The position numbers were made by a program, and so were the translations under genes. Under the pieces are notes generated by a model. That model was not told the origin of the DNA, made no database searches, and saw nothing but the letters and a program-made list of their open reading frames with translations. Source: Amycolatopsis sp. QT-25 (lineage in GTDB: Bacteria; Actinomycetota; Actinomycetes; Mycobacteriales; Pseudonocardiaceae). From it: a DNA stretch of 64,000 bases. Below are positions 53,184 through 62,343 of this stretch, piece by piece (within the stretch, counting starts at the first letter, position 1; each line of letters opens with the position of its first letter). The stretch covers positions 2,108,001-2,172,000 of the forward strand of contig NZ_CP120210.1 in NCBI RefSeq assembly GCF_029369745.1. Direction: 5' to 3'.

Positions 53184-53549
53184 TCAGAAGGTGAAGACGC
53201 CGGCCGATTCGGCGTCGGCGACGCAGCGGTTGGCGTACGAGGTGCGGTAGGTGACCGGTTCGCCCCGCCATTTGCCGACGGCGGAGACGTCCACCGGGGC
53301 GTACTCCAGGGTGCAGGCCCGCGGTTCCGGGCTCAGCCTGTCGAAATTACCGTCCACTTTGGACAGTTCGGCGCAGGCGCGGCCGCGGCCAGGGTGGGAT
53401 CCCCCGGTGGGTTCACAGGTGAGTGAGACGGTGCCGACCCGGCCCCTGGTGTCGTGGCTGGTCAGCTGGAGCATGGATTCGGCGGGTTGCGCCGGGGCCA
53501 GACAGGCCAGCGCGAGTACGCAGGCGCCGATCGGTTCGAAGAAAGCCAT
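53184..53549 (-). CDS. Secreted subtilisin-inhibitor-like (SSI, I16) protein
   Basis: 121 residues. N-terminal hydrophobic signal (MAFFEPIGACVLALACLAPA), then the SSI domain with four cysteines in the SSI disulfide positions: LTCEPTGG, GRACAELSK, RACTLEYAP and NRCVADAES, ending in the typical SAGVFTF. The reactive loop reads C-T-L-E-Y-A-P, which by alignment to SSI (C-P-M-V-Y-D-P) places Leu at P1. It would inhibit an extracellular subtilisin- or chymotrypsin-type protease. ATG at 53549 with TAGAGT close upstream, probably leaderless. Confidence 0.85.
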   Translation of the reverse strand: MAFFEPIGACVLALACLAPAQPAESMLQLTSHDTRGRVGTVSLTCEPTGGSHPGRGRACAELSKVDGNFDRLSPEPRACTLEYAPVDVSAVGKWRGEPVTYRTSYANRCVADAESAGVFTF

Positions 53550-53608
53550 ATCTACTCTATCGGCTGATGTGACCCGGTCACTGTGTTCCACGCTTGGGTG
53601 AGATTTGC

Positions 53609-55231
53609 TCACTCGGACGTGTGGTCGGCCGCTTCTCGAATGTCGTGGGCGAGCAAAGCGACATAAAGGGAGAGCATCGACTCCGGTTCTTCGAGCCGCA
53701 CCCCGAGGACCTGCTCGATCCTGGCCAGCTGCTGGTAGTAGGCGGTGCGGGAGGTGTGCGCGGCCGCCGCCGCGGCCGATTTGTTGCCGCCGTGCTCGCA
53801 GTAATGCCTCAACGCCTGAACGAGTCTGCTGCCCTGCGCGGCGTCGCGGCTCAGCAGCGGGCCGAGCTCCCGCGCGGCGAACGCGGTGATCCGTTCGTCG
53901 CCTGCCATCAGGTGCAGGAGCCCGCGCAGCCGGACGTCGTCGAGCCGGTGGACCACCCGTTCGGCGTTCTCGGTGAGGGCCGCGGCGGCGACCTGCGCGG
54001 CTTCGACGAGCGTCCGGCGTGCCTCGGCGGGCCCGCTGCCCGTGGTGCCGACCGCGACCACGGCGGGCGCGCCGGAGCGGGCCTCGTGGACGTCGGTGGC
54101 CAGCCGTCGCAGGACCGCGTCGACGCCCGCCTCCGGCGAGAGCGCGATCAGCGCGCGCACTAGGGTGTCGTCGGTGGCCACCAGCGCGGAGACCTTGGCA
54201 CGCCGGGCGGCGAGCGCGGTCGCCTCGGCGAGTTCCCGCAGCAGCACCGGAGTCGACTGCGCGGTCCTGGCGGTCGCGGTGATCCGGGGCCGCACGGCGA
54301 CCCCGACCAGCAGCCGTCCGGTCAGCGGGACACCCAGCGCGGACGCCCGCGCGGTCAGCTCGGCGGGCGGCACCGGATTCGCCAGCAGTTCGGTCAGGAC
54401 CGCGCGGTGCGCCTGGCGTTCGAGACTGTCGGTGTCCTTGGCGACCAGCCGATGGACCGCGAGCGCGGACGCGGCGCGTTCGGCGACCACGACGTGCCGG
54501 CGCGGCGGCGGATCCCCGCAGACGACGACCAGCCGCCCCCAGTCGTGCCCGCGCGCGCCGACCACGGTGATCAGCCAGCCCGCGCCCGGGTGGTAGCCGG
54601 TCCGCTCGCCGACCCGCACCGGCCGCGACCGGGACGGCCAGCCGGGCAGCAGGTCACCGGGGTCGGTCCCGGCGGTGTCGTAGGCGAGGACTTCGTGGGC
54701 GAGCGTCTCCAGCACGACGGGATGTGCGGTGAGCCTCGCGACCTCGCGCAGGATGTCGCCCGGTTCGGCGCCGGCGATCGTCAGCGCGGTGAAGGTCTCG
54801 TGGACCCGTTCCGCCGCGCGGAGTTCGTCCACCTGGGCGTCGACGATCAGCCCGTTCACCGCCTCGGTGACCGAGACGAAGCGCGTCTCGCGCGAAAGGG
54901 TGATCAGCGGGACGCCGTGGCGGTCCGCGGCGTCGACCAGCGCGGACGGCAGCTTCTCGCTCCAGTGCCGGACCAGTTCGACCACGATCCCCACGACTCC
55001 GACACCGGCCAGATCGCCGACGTACCGGGCAAGCGCGGCGCCGTCGTCGGGCAGGGCGACCCCGGTGGTGAGCACGAGCTCCCCGCCACGCAGCAGCGGG
55101 GCGATGTCCGCCACCTCGGCGACGTGCGCCCAGCGGACCGGCGCGGCCATACCCGCCGCCCCCGCCACCACGTGAGGCCTGCCCTGACGCAGCACCGGCA
55201 ACGCGAGCACCTCGGCGACGGTCGGGTACAT
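53609..55231 (-). CDS. PucR-family transcriptional regulator
   Basis: 540 residues. N-terminal PucR ligand domain (TVAEVLALPVLRQGRPHVVA; WAHVAEVADIAPLLRGGELV), a GGDEF-like CdaR middle domain and a C-terminal HTH (HYCEHGGNKSAAAAAAHTSR then TAYYQQLARIEQVLGVRLEE). The family controls purine, pyrimidine and amino-acid catabolic genes. ATG at 55231. Divergent from mmsA, with an inverted repeat in the 141-bp gap, so it probably regulates mmsA and the pyrimidine operon. Confidence 0.9.
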   Translation of the reverse strand: MYPTVAEVLALPVLRQGRPHVVAGAAGMAAPVRWAHVAEVADIAPLLRGGELVLTTGVALPDDGAALARYVGDLAGVGVVGIVVELVRHWSEKLPSALVDAADRHGVPLITLSRETRFVSVTEAVNGLIVDAQVDELRAAERVHETFTALTIAGAEPGDILREVARLTAHPVVLETLAHEVLAYDTAGTDPGDLLPGWPSRSRPVRVGERTGYHPGAGWLITVVGARGHDWGRLVVVCGDPPPRRHVVVAERAASALAVHRLVAKDTDSLERQAHRAVLTELLANPVPPAELTARASALGVPLTGRLLVGVAVRPRITATARTAQSTPVLLRELAEATALAARRAKVSALVATDDTLVRALIALSPEAGVDAVLRRLATDVHEARSGAPAVVAVGTTGSGPAEARRTLVEAAQVAAAALTENAERVVHRLDDVRLRGLLHLMAGDERITAFAARELGPLLSRDAAQGSRLVQALRHYCEHGGNKSAAAAAAHTSRTAYYQQLARIEQVLGVRLEEPESMLSLYVALLAHDIREAADHTSE

Positions 55232-55265
55232 CGGCCTCCCACCTGGTCGGAACGCAGAGACAGAC

Positions 55266-55293
55266 TGTACGGCCGGGACCGGGAGTCCGTACA
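55266..55293. promoter_or_regulatory. Candidate PucR operator between pucR-type gene and mmsA
   Basis: Inverted repeat TGTACGG (55266-55272) and CCGTACA (55287-55293), 14-bp spacer, arm centres 21 bp apart (two helical turns). Confidence 0.55.
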
Positions 55294-55372
55294 CGTTGCC
55301 GATGGCGTCGGTGTGGCGCGCGCGCCCAGACTCGACCCGGAACAGACACCCGGCGAACAGGAAGGCGGATCC

Positions 55373-56869
55373 GTGACCGACCGCATCACCCACTGGATAG
55401 ACGGCAAACCGTGCGAAGGCGTGAGCGAACGATCCGGTGACGTGTTCGATCCGGCCACCGGTCGAGTGCGCGCGAAGGTCGCCTTCGCCGCGCAGGACGA
55501 CGTCGACACCGCCGTGGCGGCCGCCTCCCGGGCGTTGCCGGGCTGGCGCGGGACGTCGCTGGCCGGGCGGACGCGGGTGCTGTTCGCCTTCCGTGAGCTG
55601 CTTTCGGCGCGGCGTCACGAGCTGGCGAAGATCGTCACCGGCGAACACGGCAAGGTCGAATCCGACGCGGCGGGCGAAATCGCGCGCGCCATCGAGAACG
55701 TCGAGTACGCCTGCGGCGCGGCGCAGTTGCTCAAGGGCGGGTTCAGCGAGAACGCCTCGACCGGCGTCGACGTCTACTCGATCTCGCAGCCGCTGGGCGT
55801 GGTCGGCGTGATCTCGCCGTTCAACTTCCCGGCGATGGTGCCGCTGTGGTTCGTGCCGAACGCGATCGCGTGCGGCAACACCGTCGTGCTCAAGCCGAGC
55901 GAGAAGGACCCGTCCGCGGCCGTGTTCATCGCGGAACTGTTCGCCGAGGCGGGCCTGCCCGCCGGCGTCCTCAACGTCCTGCACGGCGACAAGGTGGCCG
56001 TGGACGGGCTGCTGGAACACCGCGACGTCAAGGCGATCTCGTTCGTCGGGTCGACGCCGATCGCGAAGTACGTCTACGAAACCGGGACCAGGCACGGGAA
56101 ACGCGTCCAGGCGCTCGGCGGCGCGAAGAACCACATGGTCGTCCTGCCGGACGCCGACCTCGACCTCGCCGCCGACGCGGCCGTCTCGGCGGGCTTCGGC
56201 TCGGCGGGGGAGCGGTGCATGGCGGTGTCGGTCGTGGTCGCGGTCGACCCGGTCGGCGACGAACTGGTCACCAGGATCGCCGAGCGGATCGAGCGGCTCC
56301 GCGTCGGTGACGGCATGCGGCCCACCTCGGAGATGGGGCCGCTCGTCACCGCCGCCCACCACGAACGCGTCGAGTCCTACGTGGCGGCGGGCGTGACGGC
56401 GGGAGCCCGGCTCGTCGTCGACGGCCGCGGCATCGAGGTCGACGGCGAGGACAGCGGCTTCTGGCTCGGCCCGACCCTGTTCGACCAGGTCACCCCGGAC
56501 ATGTCGATCTACACCGACGAGATCTTCGGGCCGGTGCTGGCGGTCGCGCGGGCCGAGGGCTACGACGCGGCGCTGGAGCTGGTCAACGCCAACGCCTACG
56601 GCAACGGAACCGCGATCTTCACCAACGACGGGCGGGCCGCGCGGCGGTTCCAGAACGAGGTCGAGGTCGGGATGGTCGGCGTGAACGTGCCCATCCCGGT
56701 GCCGGTCGGCTACTACTCGTTCGGCGGCTGGAAGGACTCGCTGTTCGGGGACAGCCACGCGTACGGGCCGGAAGGGTTCCACTTCTTCACGCGGACGAAG
56801 GTCGTCACCTCGCGCTGGCCGGACCCCTCGCAGGGCGGGGTGAACCTCGGGTTCCCGCGCAACAACTAA
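55373..56869 (+). CDS. mmsA: CoA-acylating methylmalonate-semialdehyde/malonate-semialdehyde dehydrogenase
   Basis: 498 residues, aldehyde dehydrogenase fold. Cofactor segments GVVGVISPFNFPAMVPLWF and FVGSTPIAKYVYE; catalytic C282 in GSAGERCMAVS. The usual catalytic Glu of the ALDH ELGGK motif is replaced in ALGGAKNHMVV, the hallmark of the CoA-dependent MMSDH group. Converts malonate semialdehyde (from beta-alanine) to acetyl-CoA, or methylmalonate semialdehyde (from thymine or valine) to propionyl-CoA. GTG at 55373. Fits the last step of the pyrimidine route 6-12 kb upstream. Confidence 0.93.
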   Translation: MTDRITHWIDGKPCEGVSERSGDVFDPATGRVRAKVAFAAQDDVDTAVAAASRALPGWRGTSLAGRTRVLFAFRELLSARRHELAKIVTGEHGKVESDAAGEIARAIENVEYACGAAQLLKGGFSENASTGVDVYSISQPLGVVGVISPFNFPAMVPLWFVPNAIACGNTVVLKPSEKDPSAAVFIAELFAEAGLPAGVLNVLHGDKVAVDGLLEHRDVKAISFVGSTPIAKYVYETGTRHGKRVQALGGAKNHMVVLPDADLDLAADAAVSAGFGSAGERCMAVSVVVAVDPVGDELVTRIAERIERLRVGDGMRPTSEMGPLVTAAHHERVESYVAAGVTAGARLVVDGRGIEVDGEDSGFWLGPTLFDQVTPDMSIYTDEIFGPVLAVARAEGYDAALELVNANAYGNGTAIFTNDGRAARRFQNEVEVGMVGVNVPIPVPVGYYSFGGWKDSLFGDSHAYGPEGFHFFTRTKVVTSRWPDPSQGGVNLGFPRNN

Positions 56870-56917
56870 CAACTGAGGCCAAGACCTTCCGACGAGGCCG
56901 GGGCCGTCAGCTGATGT

Positions 56918-56970
56918 TCCGTGAAGGCCTCCTTGAGGGACCCAGAGTCCCTCAAGGAGGCCTTCACGGA
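56918..56970. repeat. 53-bp perfect palindrome (24-bp arms)
   Basis: Arms 56918-56941 and 56947-56970 are exact complements around CCAGA. The outer part CGTGAAGGCCTC is identical to the arm of the hairpin at 35999-36036. It lies between convergent mmsA and lipase genes and probably terminates both. Confidence 0.9.
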
Positions 56971-56988
56971 CCGCGATGGCGCCGAACG

Positions 56989-58239
56989 TCAGAACCGGCC
57001 GCAGTTGCCGGGGCCCGTTTGGCCGTCGAACGCCCTCTTCAGCCACTCGGTGGCGTCGTTGGGTGCTGTCATCATGCCCAGAGCGTGGGAGAAGAACGGC
57101 GTGAAGGACGGCAAGTCCTTCCACTGGACGTTGGCGCCCTTGCCGCACCAGTCCCTCGCCATCTGCTTGCCGACGGCGACGGGGATGACGTCGTCCATCG
57201 GGCTTTGCTCGACCATCACCGGCATGGCGGGCTTGAGGGTGCCGATCCGGTTCTCCGCCACGATCGCGTCGAACGGCGGCTGGGACAGGTAGGCGGACAC
57301 GGGCTTGCCGTCCTTCGTCAGCGAGCCGGACTGCTTGTACATGAACTGGAGGACCGCGTTCATGGTGCAGGTCCGGCGGGCCTGCAGGAACAGTTCGGCC
57401 CCGGTCGGGTTGGCCAGGTTCATCAGCTTGGCCTCGGGGTAGGCCTGGTTGAGGCCGATCAGGGCGTAGCCGAGGAAGCCGAAGTACATCCCGCCGTCGA
57501 GCGACTTCGACAGCGCGGCCTTGTCCGCGGGCGGCGCTCCGGAGTAGACGCCCTTGACGTTCAGTTCGGGTGCGTAGGTGGCGGCCAGTTCGGCGGCGGC
57601 CGCGGCGGCACTGCCGCCCTCGGAATAGCCGGCGATGCCCACCGGGCCGTCGGGGGGCAGACCGGTTCCGGGCAGTCGCTGTGCGGCGCGGACGACGTCG
57701 AGCACGGTGTGCGCCTCGGACAGCCGGATGACGTACTGGTGATCGCCGCCGCCTTCCACCCACGGTCCGATGTAGTCGGTCTGCGCCACGGCGAATCCGG
57801 CGCCGAGCAACGCGGTGACGAAACCGCCTTGGAAACCGGAAACCAGGTCCGAGGCTCCTTCGCCCGCGAGGGTTTTGGAGGGAGCGCAGTCCGAGCCCAT
57901 GCCGAAGGTGAACGGCGCGTAGGCCACGATCGGCCGTTCGCCGGGACCGGTCCACGGGGTGTCCGGCACCAGGACGGTGCCGCTCACCGCGACTTGCTTG
58001 TCCTTGTTGTCACGGGACAGATATTGGATTCGGGTCGCTTTCGCTCCGTTGTAGGTCGAGGGCTGCGACTTGACCACGTCACCGTTCTCGCCGGCGGGAA
58101 GCGGGGAAGAGACGGTGTACACCGAATTCGTGGCCGCGCTCGCGGCCGGGGCGCCGGCAGCCGAGGCCGCCGCCGTGCCCGCGGCGACCAGTGTCGCGGT
58201 CAGAATGGCGATCAGGCCTTGGCGAAAGGAAAAAGTCAT
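56989..58239 (-). CDS. Secreted lipase-family alpha/beta hydrolase
   Basis: 416 residues. Signal peptide MTFSFRQGLIAILTATLVAA with Ala-rich cleavage region (about 35-40). Nucleophile elbow GIAGYSEGGSAAAAA, oxyanion segment near IVAYAPFTFGMGSDCAPSKT, and C-terminal MPVMVEQSPMDDVIPVAVGK (Asp) with FFSHALGM (His). Matches the secretory lipase (LIP) family of actinomycetes and fungi; acts on esters or triacylglycerols outside the cell. ATG at 58239 with GGAGTGCAGT. Confidence 0.87.
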   Translation of the reverse strand: MTFSFRQGLIAILTATLVAAGTAAASAAGAPAASAATNSVYTVSSPLPAGENGDVVKSQPSTYNGAKATRIQYLSRDNKDKQVAVSGTVLVPDTPWTGPGERPIVAYAPFTFGMGSDCAPSKTLAGEGASDLVSGFQGGFVTALLGAGFAVAQTDYIGPWVEGGGDHQYVIRLSEAHTVLDVVRAAQRLPGTGLPPDGPVGIAGYSEGGSAAAAAAELAATYAPELNVKGVYSGAPPADKAALSKSLDGGMYFGFLGYALIGLNQAYPEAKLMNLANPTGAELFLQARRTCTMNAVLQFMYKQSGSLTKDGKPVSAYLSQPPFDAIVAENRIGTLKPAMPVMVEQSPMDDVIPVAVGKQMARDWCGKGANVQWKDLPSFTPFFSHALGMMTAPNDATEWLKRAFDGQTGPGNCGRF

Positions 58240-58625
58240 ACTGCACTCCACGCTGAGTCGGAAAGTGGGGCCGGTCGACGAAATGCCTTGATCGCGGGAA
58301 CCGTCGCGGTGGTGCCGGGAGGACTTCCCGCACGTGGCTCCGATGGAAGCCCCTCCGGCATCGGCCCGTCAATGAACGAGAACCCCTCGGCCGTCAAGTT
58401 GTCACGGCGGGACGGCCGATCGCGTCCGCGATTGTCAAGTGGCGGAGAACACCTTTCGAGGCAAGCCGGAAATGGCGATCGGATGGCGGTATTGTCATTC
58501 CTGTCAGGGTGGAGAACCTGAATGCGCTCATGACGGTCAAGGCTTTTGTCCGGCCGGTCCGGAATTTTCGAAACCCGGTGCTTTTCCGGGGTGATCGAGC
58601 GCCGATTCCGGTTATCGTCGTCGTC
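58240..58625. other. Divergent intergenic region between lipase and DUF1707 genes
   Basis: 386 bases, no gene. TTGTCA-type hexamers occur several times (around 58400, 58432 and 58493); GGTTATCG at about 58610-58617 may be the -10 of the plus-strand gene. Locally richer in AT than the surroundings. Confidence 0.4.
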
Positions 58626-59234
58626 ATGTCAGAACCGAAGCGGTCGGTACTGCGGGTGGCCGATTCCGATCGCGAGAACGTCGCGCAACTGCTGTACGAA
58701 GCGATGGGTGCGGGACGGATCACCGCCGGCGAACTGGAAACGAGACTGGACGCCGTCTACGCGGCGAAGACCTTCGCGGACTTCGAGCCCGTCGTCGCGG
58801 ATCTGGCTCCCGGCGGCACGCTCGCCCTGTCGCCCGCCGGAGCCGACGGGCAAGGCGGGCGGCGTTCGTTCGCCGTCATGTCCGCCACCACGCGGCGATT
58901 CGAGGGACCCTTGCCGTCGAAGCACGTCAGCCGCGCGTTCTGGGGAAGTGTGCGCCTCGATCTGCGGCATGCCCGGATCGCCGCCGGACCCTGCACGATC
59001 AGGGCGGTGGCGGTCATGGGCGGGATCAAGATCGTCGTTCCCGAGGACTTCGCCGTCGACGTCCGGGGAATCGGCCTGATGGGTGGCTTCGGCACCGGCC
59101 GCAGGACGGGGCGTCGGCAGCCGTCGACGGGCGCGCCGGTTCTTCGCGTCACGGGTTTCGCCTGGTGGGGGTCGGTGAAGGTGCTCCGAAAGCCCGCGGA
59201 GTCGCGGCGGCGATCCCTTCGCGGGCGCGGCTGA
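58626..59234 (+). CDS. DUF1707 protein with LiaF-like C-terminal domain
   Basis: 202 residues. N-terminal DUF1707 motif (RVADSDRENVAQLLYEAMGA then GRITAGELETRLDAVYAAKT), then a beta-rich region with WGSVRLDLRHARI and AVMGGIKIVVPEDFAVDVRG resembling the cell-wall stress LiaF/DUF2154 fold. No membrane segment. Function unknown; possibly envelope stress related. ATG at 58626. Confidence 0.83.
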   Translation: MSEPKRSVLRVADSDRENVAQLLYEAMGAGRITAGELETRLDAVYAAKTFADFEPVVADLAPGGTLALSPAGADGQGGRRSFAVMSATTRRFEGPLPSKHVSRAFWGSVRLDLRHARIAAGPCTIRAVAVMGGIKIVVPEDFAVDVRGIGLMGGFGTGRRTGRRQPSTGAPVLRVTGFAWWGSVKVLRKPAESRRRSLRGRG

Positions 59235-59350
59235 GGTACCCGCGCCGGTTCCCGGCCGGAGGCCGGCCCGAGGTCCAAAGAAGTCCGGTGGCTCCCCGGG
59301 CACCCCGCCTTCCGTAAACTCGTCATGAGGACGAGCCGAGGGAGGTGCGG

Positions 59351-60376
59351 GTGGCCAACGCGGAAGAGCGTCGTTTCGAGGTCCTGCGCGCGATCGTCGC
59401 CGATTACGTGTCCAACCAGGAGCCCGTCGGCTCCAAGGCGATCGTCGACAGGCACAACCTCGGCGTGTCGAGCGCCACCGTGCGCAACGACATGGCGGCA
59501 CTGGAAGAAGAGGGCTACATCACACAGCCCCACACCAGCGCCGGCCGGATTCCCACCGACAAGGGATACCGGCTCTTCGTCGATCGGATAGCCGAGGTCA
59601 AACCCCTCAGCGCGGCCGAACGCCGGGCCATCACGGCCTTCCTCGACAGCGGCACCGACGTCGACGACGTCCTGCGCCGTTCCGTGCGGCTGCTCGCGCA
59701 ACTGACCAGGCAGGTCGCGGTCATCCAGTACCCGATGATGACCAACTCCGCCGTCCGGCACCTCGAAGTGGTGCCGCTCACCCCGGCCCGGCTGATGCTC
59801 GTGCTGATCACCGATTCCGGCCGCGTCGACCAGCGCACCGTCGACCTCGGGGACGTCATCACCGAAGAGAACGTCGGCAGGCTGCGCACGGTGCTCAACG
59901 GGGCACTCGCGGGCCGCCGCCTCTCCGAGGCCGCGGCGGCGGTCGCCGAACTGCCCGAGAAGTCGCCGGGCGAACTGCGCGACAACCTCACCCGCGTCTG
60001 TACCGTGCTGGTGGAATCGCTGGTCGAGCATCCCGAGGAGCGGCTCGTGCTCGGCGGCACGGCCAACCTCACCCGCAACGTCGCGGACTTCCCCGGATCG
60101 CTGCGGCAAGTGCTGGAAGCGCTCGAGGAGCAGGTCATCGTGCTCAAGCTGCTCGCGGCCGCTCGCAACCCCGGTGCGATCAGCGTGCGCATCGGTGAGG
60201 AAAATGAAGACGAGCAGATGCGCAGCACCTCGGTGGTGTCGATCGGCTACGGCATGGACGACCTGCTGCTCGGCGGGATGGGCGTCGTCGGGCCCACCAG
60301 GATGGACTACCCGAACACCATCGCCGCGGTGCGCGCGGTGGCGAACTACGTGGGGCAGATCCTCGCCGGCCGCTGA
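59351..60376 (+). CDS. hrcA: Heat-inducible transcription repressor HrcA
   Basis: 341 residues. N-terminal winged helix ([57 protein letters not shown]) and C-terminal dimer domain with [14 protein letters not shown] and [20 protein letters not shown]. Represses groEL-type heat-shock genes through CIRCE; no CIRCE element was found in this window. GTG at 59351 with GGAGGT. Followed by dnaJ as in Rv2374c-Rv2373c. Confidence 0.95.
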   Translation: MANAEERRFEVLRAIVADYVSNQEPVGSKAIVDRHNLGVSSATVRNDMAALEEEGYITQPHTSAGRIPTDKGYRLFVDRIAEVKPLSAAERRAITAFLDSGTDVDDVLRRSVRLLAQLTRQVAVIQYPMMTNSAVRHLEVVPLTPARLMLVLITDSGRVDQRTVDLGDVITEENVGRLRTVLNGALAGRRLSEAAAAVAELPEKSPGELRDNLTRVCTVLVESLVEHPEERLVLGGTANLTRNVADFPGSLRQVLEALEEQVIVLKLLAAARNPGAISVRIGEENEDEQMRSTSVVSIGYGMDDLLLGGMGVVGPTRMDYPNTIAAVRAVANYVGQILAGR

Positions 60377-60417
60377 ACGCGGCGGTGAGGTCACAGCAGA
60401 AGGAGAAGGCGGAGACG

Positions 60418-61587
60418 GTGGCGAGGGACTATTACGGCATTCTCGGGGTTGCGAAGAACGCGACGGATCAGGAGATCAAGCGCGCGTACCGCAAACTGGC
60501 CCGTGAACTGCACCCCGACGTCAACCCGTCGGAGGACGCCCAGCACCGCTTCGGCGAGGTGACGACCGCGTACGAGGTGCTGTCGGATCCGCAGAAGCGC
60601 AAGATCGTCGACCTCGGCGGCGACCCGATGGACGGCGGGGCACGAGGTGGCGGCGGAGACCCGTTCTCCGGCGCCGGTTTCGGCGGCCTCGGCGACATCA
60701 TGGACGCCTTCTTCGGTGCCGCCGGCGGTGGCGGCGGTCGCGGTCGTGGCCCCCGCAGCCGCGTGCAGCCGGGTTCCGACGCGCTCATCCGCCTCGGACT
60801 GACGCTCGAGGACTGCGCCACCGGCGTCGACCGCGAGATCACCGTCGACACCGCCATCCTCTGCGACCTGTGCCGCGGCGCCGGCGCGGCCGACGGCACC
60901 GGCACCAAGACCTGCGACACCTGCGGCGGCGCCGGCGAGGTCCAGTCCGTGCAGCGGTCCTTCCTCGGCCAGGTCGTCACCGCCCGCCCCTGCCCGGTCT
61001 GCCGCGGCTTCGGCGAGGTCATCCCCGACCCCTGCCGCCAATGCGGCGGCGACGGCCGCGTCCGCTCGCGCCGCAACGTCACCGCCAAGATCCCGCCGGG
61101 CGTCGGCGACGGCATGCGCATCCGGCTCTCCGGCCAGGGCGAGGTCGGCCCCGGCGGCGGCCCGGCAGGCGACCTGTACGTCGAGATCGACGAGGCACCG
61201 CACGAGGTCTTCGTCCGGCAGGGCAACGACCTGCACTGCAACTTCCGCATCCCGATGACCACCGCCGCCCTCGGCGCCACGGTGCCCATCGAGACCCTCG
61301 TCGACGGCGACTACGAACTCGACATCGAGCCGGGCACCCAGCCCGCCACCGAACTCGTGCTCACCGGCAAGGGCATGCCGCGGCTGCGGTCCTCCGGCCG
61401 CGTCGACGGCCGCGGCGACCTGCACGTGCACATCGACGTCGTCGTGCCGACCAAACTCGACGACGCCCAGCGCGACCTCCTCGTCGAACTCGCCCAGCAG
61501 CGCGGCGAAGACGTGCCCTCGCTCTCCTCGAACGGCTCCAAGCCCGGTGGGCTGTTCTCCAAGCTGCGCACCAAGAACCACCGGTAA
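60418..61587 (+). CDS. dnaJ: Chaperone DnaJ (DnaJ2 type)
   Basis: 389 residues. J domain with HPD at residues 32-34, a Gly-rich linker ([27 protein letters not shown]), four zinc-finger repeats ([32 protein letters not shown]) and C-terminal substrate-binding domains. Co-chaperone of DnaK. GTG at 60418 with GGAGAAGGCGGAG. Downstream of hrcA by 41 bases. Confidence 0.96.
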   Translation: MARDYYGILGVAKNATDQEIKRAYRKLARELHPDVNPSEDAQHRFGEVTTAYEVLSDPQKRKIVDLGGDPMDGGARGGGGDPFSGAGFGGLGDIMDAFFGAAGGGGGRGRGPRSRVQPGSDALIRLGLTLEDCATGVDREITVDTAILCDLCRGAGAADGTGTKTCDTCGGAGEVQSVQRSFLGQVVTARPCPVCRGFGEVIPDPCRQCGGDGRVRSRRNVTAKIPPGVGDGMRIRLSGQGEVGPGGGPAGDLYVEIDEAPHEVFVRQGNDLHCNFRIPMTTAALGATVPIETLVDGDYELDIEPGTQPATELVLTGKGMPRLRSSGRVDGRGDLHVHIDVVVPTKLDDAQRDLLVELAQQRGEDVPSLSSNGSKPGGLFSKLRTKNHR

Positions 61588-61590
61588 CCC

Positions 61591-62343
61591 GTGCCCGAGA
61601 CGACACTGCCGGTCTTCCTCACCGCCGCGCTGCCCGGCTCCGGGCGCACCACCCTCGACGGCGAGGAAGCCCGGCACGCCGCCACCGTCCGGCGACTGCG
61701 CGTCGGCGAACGTCTCGTGCTTTCCGACGGCGAAGGCGGCATGGCGCGCTGCGTCGTCGAAGCCGTCCAAGCGGGCAGGGACGCGGCACTCACCCTCGCC
61801 ATCGAAGAACACTGGACCGAGGAACCACCCGCACTGCGCGTCGTCGTCGCCCAAGCACTCGCCAAAGGCGACCGCGGGGAACTCGCCGTCGAACTCGCCA
61901 CCGAAGCGGGCGCGGACGCCATCGTCCCCTGGCGCGCCGCCCGCAGCGTCGCCCGCTGGGAAGACGGAACCCGCGGCGACAAAGCCCTCACCCGCTGGCG
62001 CACCACCGCCCGCGCCGCCGCCAAACAAGCCCGCCGCGCCCACGTCCCCGAAGTCGCCGAACCCGCCACCACCCGCGAACTCGCCGAACTCGCCCAGACC
62101 GTTTCCCGCGCACTCGTCCTCGAATCCGGCATCACCACCCGCCTCACCGAGATCGAACTCCCGGCACAGGGCGACATCCTCCTCGTCGTCGGCCCCGAAG
62201 GCGGCATCACCGACGAAGAACTCGCCACCCTCACCGACGCCGGCGCCACCGCCATCCGGTTGGGCCCCACCGTTTTACGCACCTCCACCGCCGCCGCCGT
62301 CGCACTCGGTGCACTCGGCGTTCTCACCGACCGCTGGAAGTGA
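61591..62343 (+). CDS. rsmE: 16S rRNA (uracil1498-N3)-methyltransferase
   Basis: 250 residues. SPOUT fold: N-terminal PUA-like part (GEEARHAATVRRLRVGERLV), VVVAQALAKGDRGELAVELA, and the SAM-binding knot LLVVGPEGGITDEEL with RLGPTVLRTSTAAAVALG. Methylates U1498 of 16S rRNA. GTG at 61591, three bases after dnaJ. Matches Rv2372c after Rv2373c. Confidence 0.95.
   Translation: MPETTLPVFLTAALPGSGRTTLDGEEARHAATVRRLRVGERLVLSDGEGGMARCVVEAVQAGRDAALTLAIEEHWTEEPPALRVVVAQALAKGDRGELAVELATEAGADAIVPWRAARSVARWEDGTRGDKALTRWRTTARAAAKQARRAHVPEVAEPATTRELAELAQTVSRALVLESGITTRLTEIELPAQGDILLVVGPEGGITDEELATLTDAGATAIRLGPTVLRTSTAAAVALGALGVLTDRWK

Noticed and set aside
53609..57955. A very long minus-strand open frame running through pucR, mmsA and part of the lipase
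   Set aside because: Only the part from 55231 to 53609 encodes PucR; the rest is the antisense of mmsA and of the lipase in high-GC DNA, and reads as Arg/Asp-rich nonsense.
59235..59350. CIRCE element expected near hrcA
   Set aside because: No TTAGCACTC-N9-GAGTGCTAA or near match seen; HrcA targets must be elsewhere.
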